From positions 1-8,386 of the forward strand of contig JALQXE010000044.1 in the NCBI GenBank assembly GCA_023263235.1: a stretch of 8,386 nt of DNA, in the 5' to 3' direction. The position numbers and the translations under genes are program-made. A model generated the notes under the pieces. That model was not told where the DNA came from. It did no database searches and worked only from the letters and a program-made list of their open reading frames with translations. Below are positions 7,367 through 8,386 of this stretch, one piece after another (position 1 is the stretch's first letter; each line of letters begins with the position of its first letter). Source of the DNA: Sediminibacterium sp. (GTDB lineage Bacteria; Bacteroidota; Bacteroidia; Chitinophagales; Chitinophagaceae).

Positions 7367-8386
7367 TTAATTTGGATTATTAATACGGTAAACTCTCAAG
7401 AAATTACCGCCTAATACTTTTGCAATATCCTCATCTTTATAACCACGCTTAATTAAAGCTTTGGTGAATTCAGGATAATCCAAAACAGTTTTTAATTGTA
7501 AAGGCGCTGAATCAATACCATCAAAATCAGAACCTAATCCTACATGGTCAATCCCAGCTAGCTTAACAATATGATCAAAGTGTTTCATTAATGCTTCGAT
7601 ATCAGGTTTAATTGCGTCGGACTCATTTTTGTATTTATCTGCAACAATAACAGATGCATAAGCTCTTTGCTTTCCAGCCTTCACTAAAGAGTCCACTTCT
7701 TTTGCATGCGCCTTGTAAAATGCGCTAGCTTTTTTACCATAATTACTGTCTACAAATGCAGAATAAAAATTCAAATGTATTACGCCCCCATTTTTACCAA
7801 CCGCTCTTATTTGATCATCATTTAAATTTCTTGAAACCGAACAAATACTATATGCATTGCTATGAGAAGCGATTACAGGCTTGGTGGTGGTTTTGATCGC
7901 ATCCCAAAAAGTTGTTTCGCCAACATGAGAAATATCAACAATAATTCCTAGTTTGTTCATTCGTTCAATAATTTGTTTACCAAAAGCAGTTAATCCTTTG
8001 TGTCCAGTATATTTTGGATTCTTTTCGTCGGCATGTGAGCTTGCCCAACTATTTGAGTTATTCCAAGTAAGTGTCATGTATCTAACACCTCTTTTATAAA
8101 AAATATCTAATTTATTAATATCATCCTCAATCATATGACCACCTTCTACTCCATATTGAGCAACTAACTTTCCTTCTTTTAAAGCTTGTTCAATTTGTTT
8201 CCAAGTTTTAGCCACTACCATTTTATCTGGATTTCTTGCAGCAACTGCATCCAAAGTATCCATTTCTCTCATAGCCCAAGCGTATGGATTTTTTTTTATC
8301 TCCGTCGCACCAAATTGAAAATAACTGATAATCCAATCCGCCTTCTTTGAATCTTTTTTAATAAACCATTGTCGTTGTAATAAGGT
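7367..8386 (-). CDS. membrane dipeptidase (peptidase M19), 5' partial and apparently frameshifted
   Basis: A renal-dipeptidase-type zinc enzyme that hydrolyses dipeptides, often exported in Bacteroidota. From the internal Met at 8272, 301 residues follow: VEGGH (42-46, E43 the metal-bridging glutamate), YMTLTWNNSNSWA (65-77), DISHVGETTFWD (113-124, H116 a zinc ligand), IASHSNAYSICSVSRNL (134-150, H137 a zinc ligand), NGGVIHLNF (161-169) and GIDHVGLGSDFDG (240-252). The same frame stays open to the window edge, but upstream of about 8289 it no longer resembles the family. The conserved segment KEGGLDYQLFSIWCDG is instead found in another frame at 8348-8301, joining at a run of nine A. The HxD zinc ligands and any signal peptide lie beyond the window. 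Translation from 8272 alone would lack part of the active site. Family assignment is secure; intactness is doubtful. No terminator follows. Confidence 0.88.
   Translation of the reverse strand, partial: TLLQRQWFIKKDSKKADWIISYFQFGATEIKKNPYAWAMREMDTLDAVAARNPDKMVVAKTWKQIEQALKEGKLVAQYGVEGGHMIEDDINKLDIFYKRGVRYMTLTWNNSNSWASSHADEKNPKYTGHKGLTAFGKQIIERMNKLGIIVDISHVGETTFWDAIKTTTKPVIASHSNAYSICSVSRNLNDDQIRAVGKNGGVIHLNFYSAFVDSNYGKKASAFYKAHAKEVDSLVKAGKQRAYASVIVADKYKNESDAIKPDIEALMKHFDHIVKLAGIDHVGLGSDFDGIDSAPLQLKTVLDYPEFTKALIKRGYKDEDIAKVLGGNFLRVYRINNPN
8289..8297 (-). other. A9 homopolymer where the dipeptidase reading frame changes
   Basis: On the minus strand, CDGDKK is read in one frame up to nine consecutive A, and NPYAWAMREMDTLDAV is read in the next frame after it. 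Removing one A gives a continuous CDGDKKNPYAWAMREMD, which fits the M19 family. The tract is thus one base too long for an uninterrupted gene. Slipped-strand mutation, phase variation, transcriptional slippage or a sequencing error would all look like this. Confidence 0.75.

Noticed and set aside
7363..7370. TTAATTAA palindrome as a possible regulatory or attachment site
   Set aside because: It is fully explained by two back-to-back TAA stop codons in AT-rich sequence.
7386..7409. Inverted repeat CGGTAA / TTACCG near the convergent gene ends
   Set aside because: It has only six base pairs with a 12-base loop, lies inside the dipeptidase coding region and has no T-tract. It is not convincing as a terminator.

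Overview
The window is an AT-rich stretch of a Bacteroidota chromosome, most likely a relative of the Chitinophagaceae. The evidence is the gene families present (fused E1 alpha/beta 2-oxoacid dehydrogenase, fused gamma-alpha KorA, a DivIC-like protein behind enolase), the near absence of Shine-Dalgarno sequences, and several copies of the Bacteroidota promoter element TAnnTTTG close upstream of genes. It looks like ordinary housekeeping chromosome: no mobile element, CRISPR array, RNA gene or defence system was seen, and no gap between genes exceeds 300 bases. The family placement is inferred from protein style, not from a search.

Layout. 1-951: the 3' end of enolase, a hairpin terminator, then a small divisome protein (FtsB/DivIC family). 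948-1625: endonuclease III, overlapping the divisome gene by ATGA, so these two probably form an operon. 1626-1698: a perfect bidirectional terminator shared with the convergent korA. 1699-3546 (minus): KorA, the fused gamma-alpha subunit of a 2-oxoacid:ferredoxin oxidoreductase, with no beta-subunit gene beside it. 3547-3653: a short divergent promoter region. 3654-4448 (plus): an exported NodB-type polysaccharide deacetylase. 4512-5282: a seven-helix Bax-inhibitor-1/YccA-family membrane protein, followed by a strong terminator. 5375-7366: a fused E1 alpha/beta thiamine-diphosphate dehydrogenase. 7367-8386 (minus): a membrane dipeptidase (peptidase M19) that runs off the window.

The genes do not form one pathway. 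Two act on 2-oxoacids by different routes: KorA passes electrons to ferredoxin, while the E1 protein feeds a lipoyl E2/E3 complex encoded elsewhere. The deacetylase and divisome protein act at the envelope.

The main anomaly is in the dipeptidase. Its conserved N-terminal segment (GGLDYQLFSIWCDG) is readable only in a different frame from the rest of the protein, and the switch falls on a run of nine A. A second possible break lies about 60 bases further upstream at a run of six A. This is a frameshifted gene, a slippage-controlled gene or a homopolymer sequencing error. A second pattern is a repeated promoter geometry, with TAnnTTTG boxes ending about 19-20 bases before the start codon, which helps decide two start sites.
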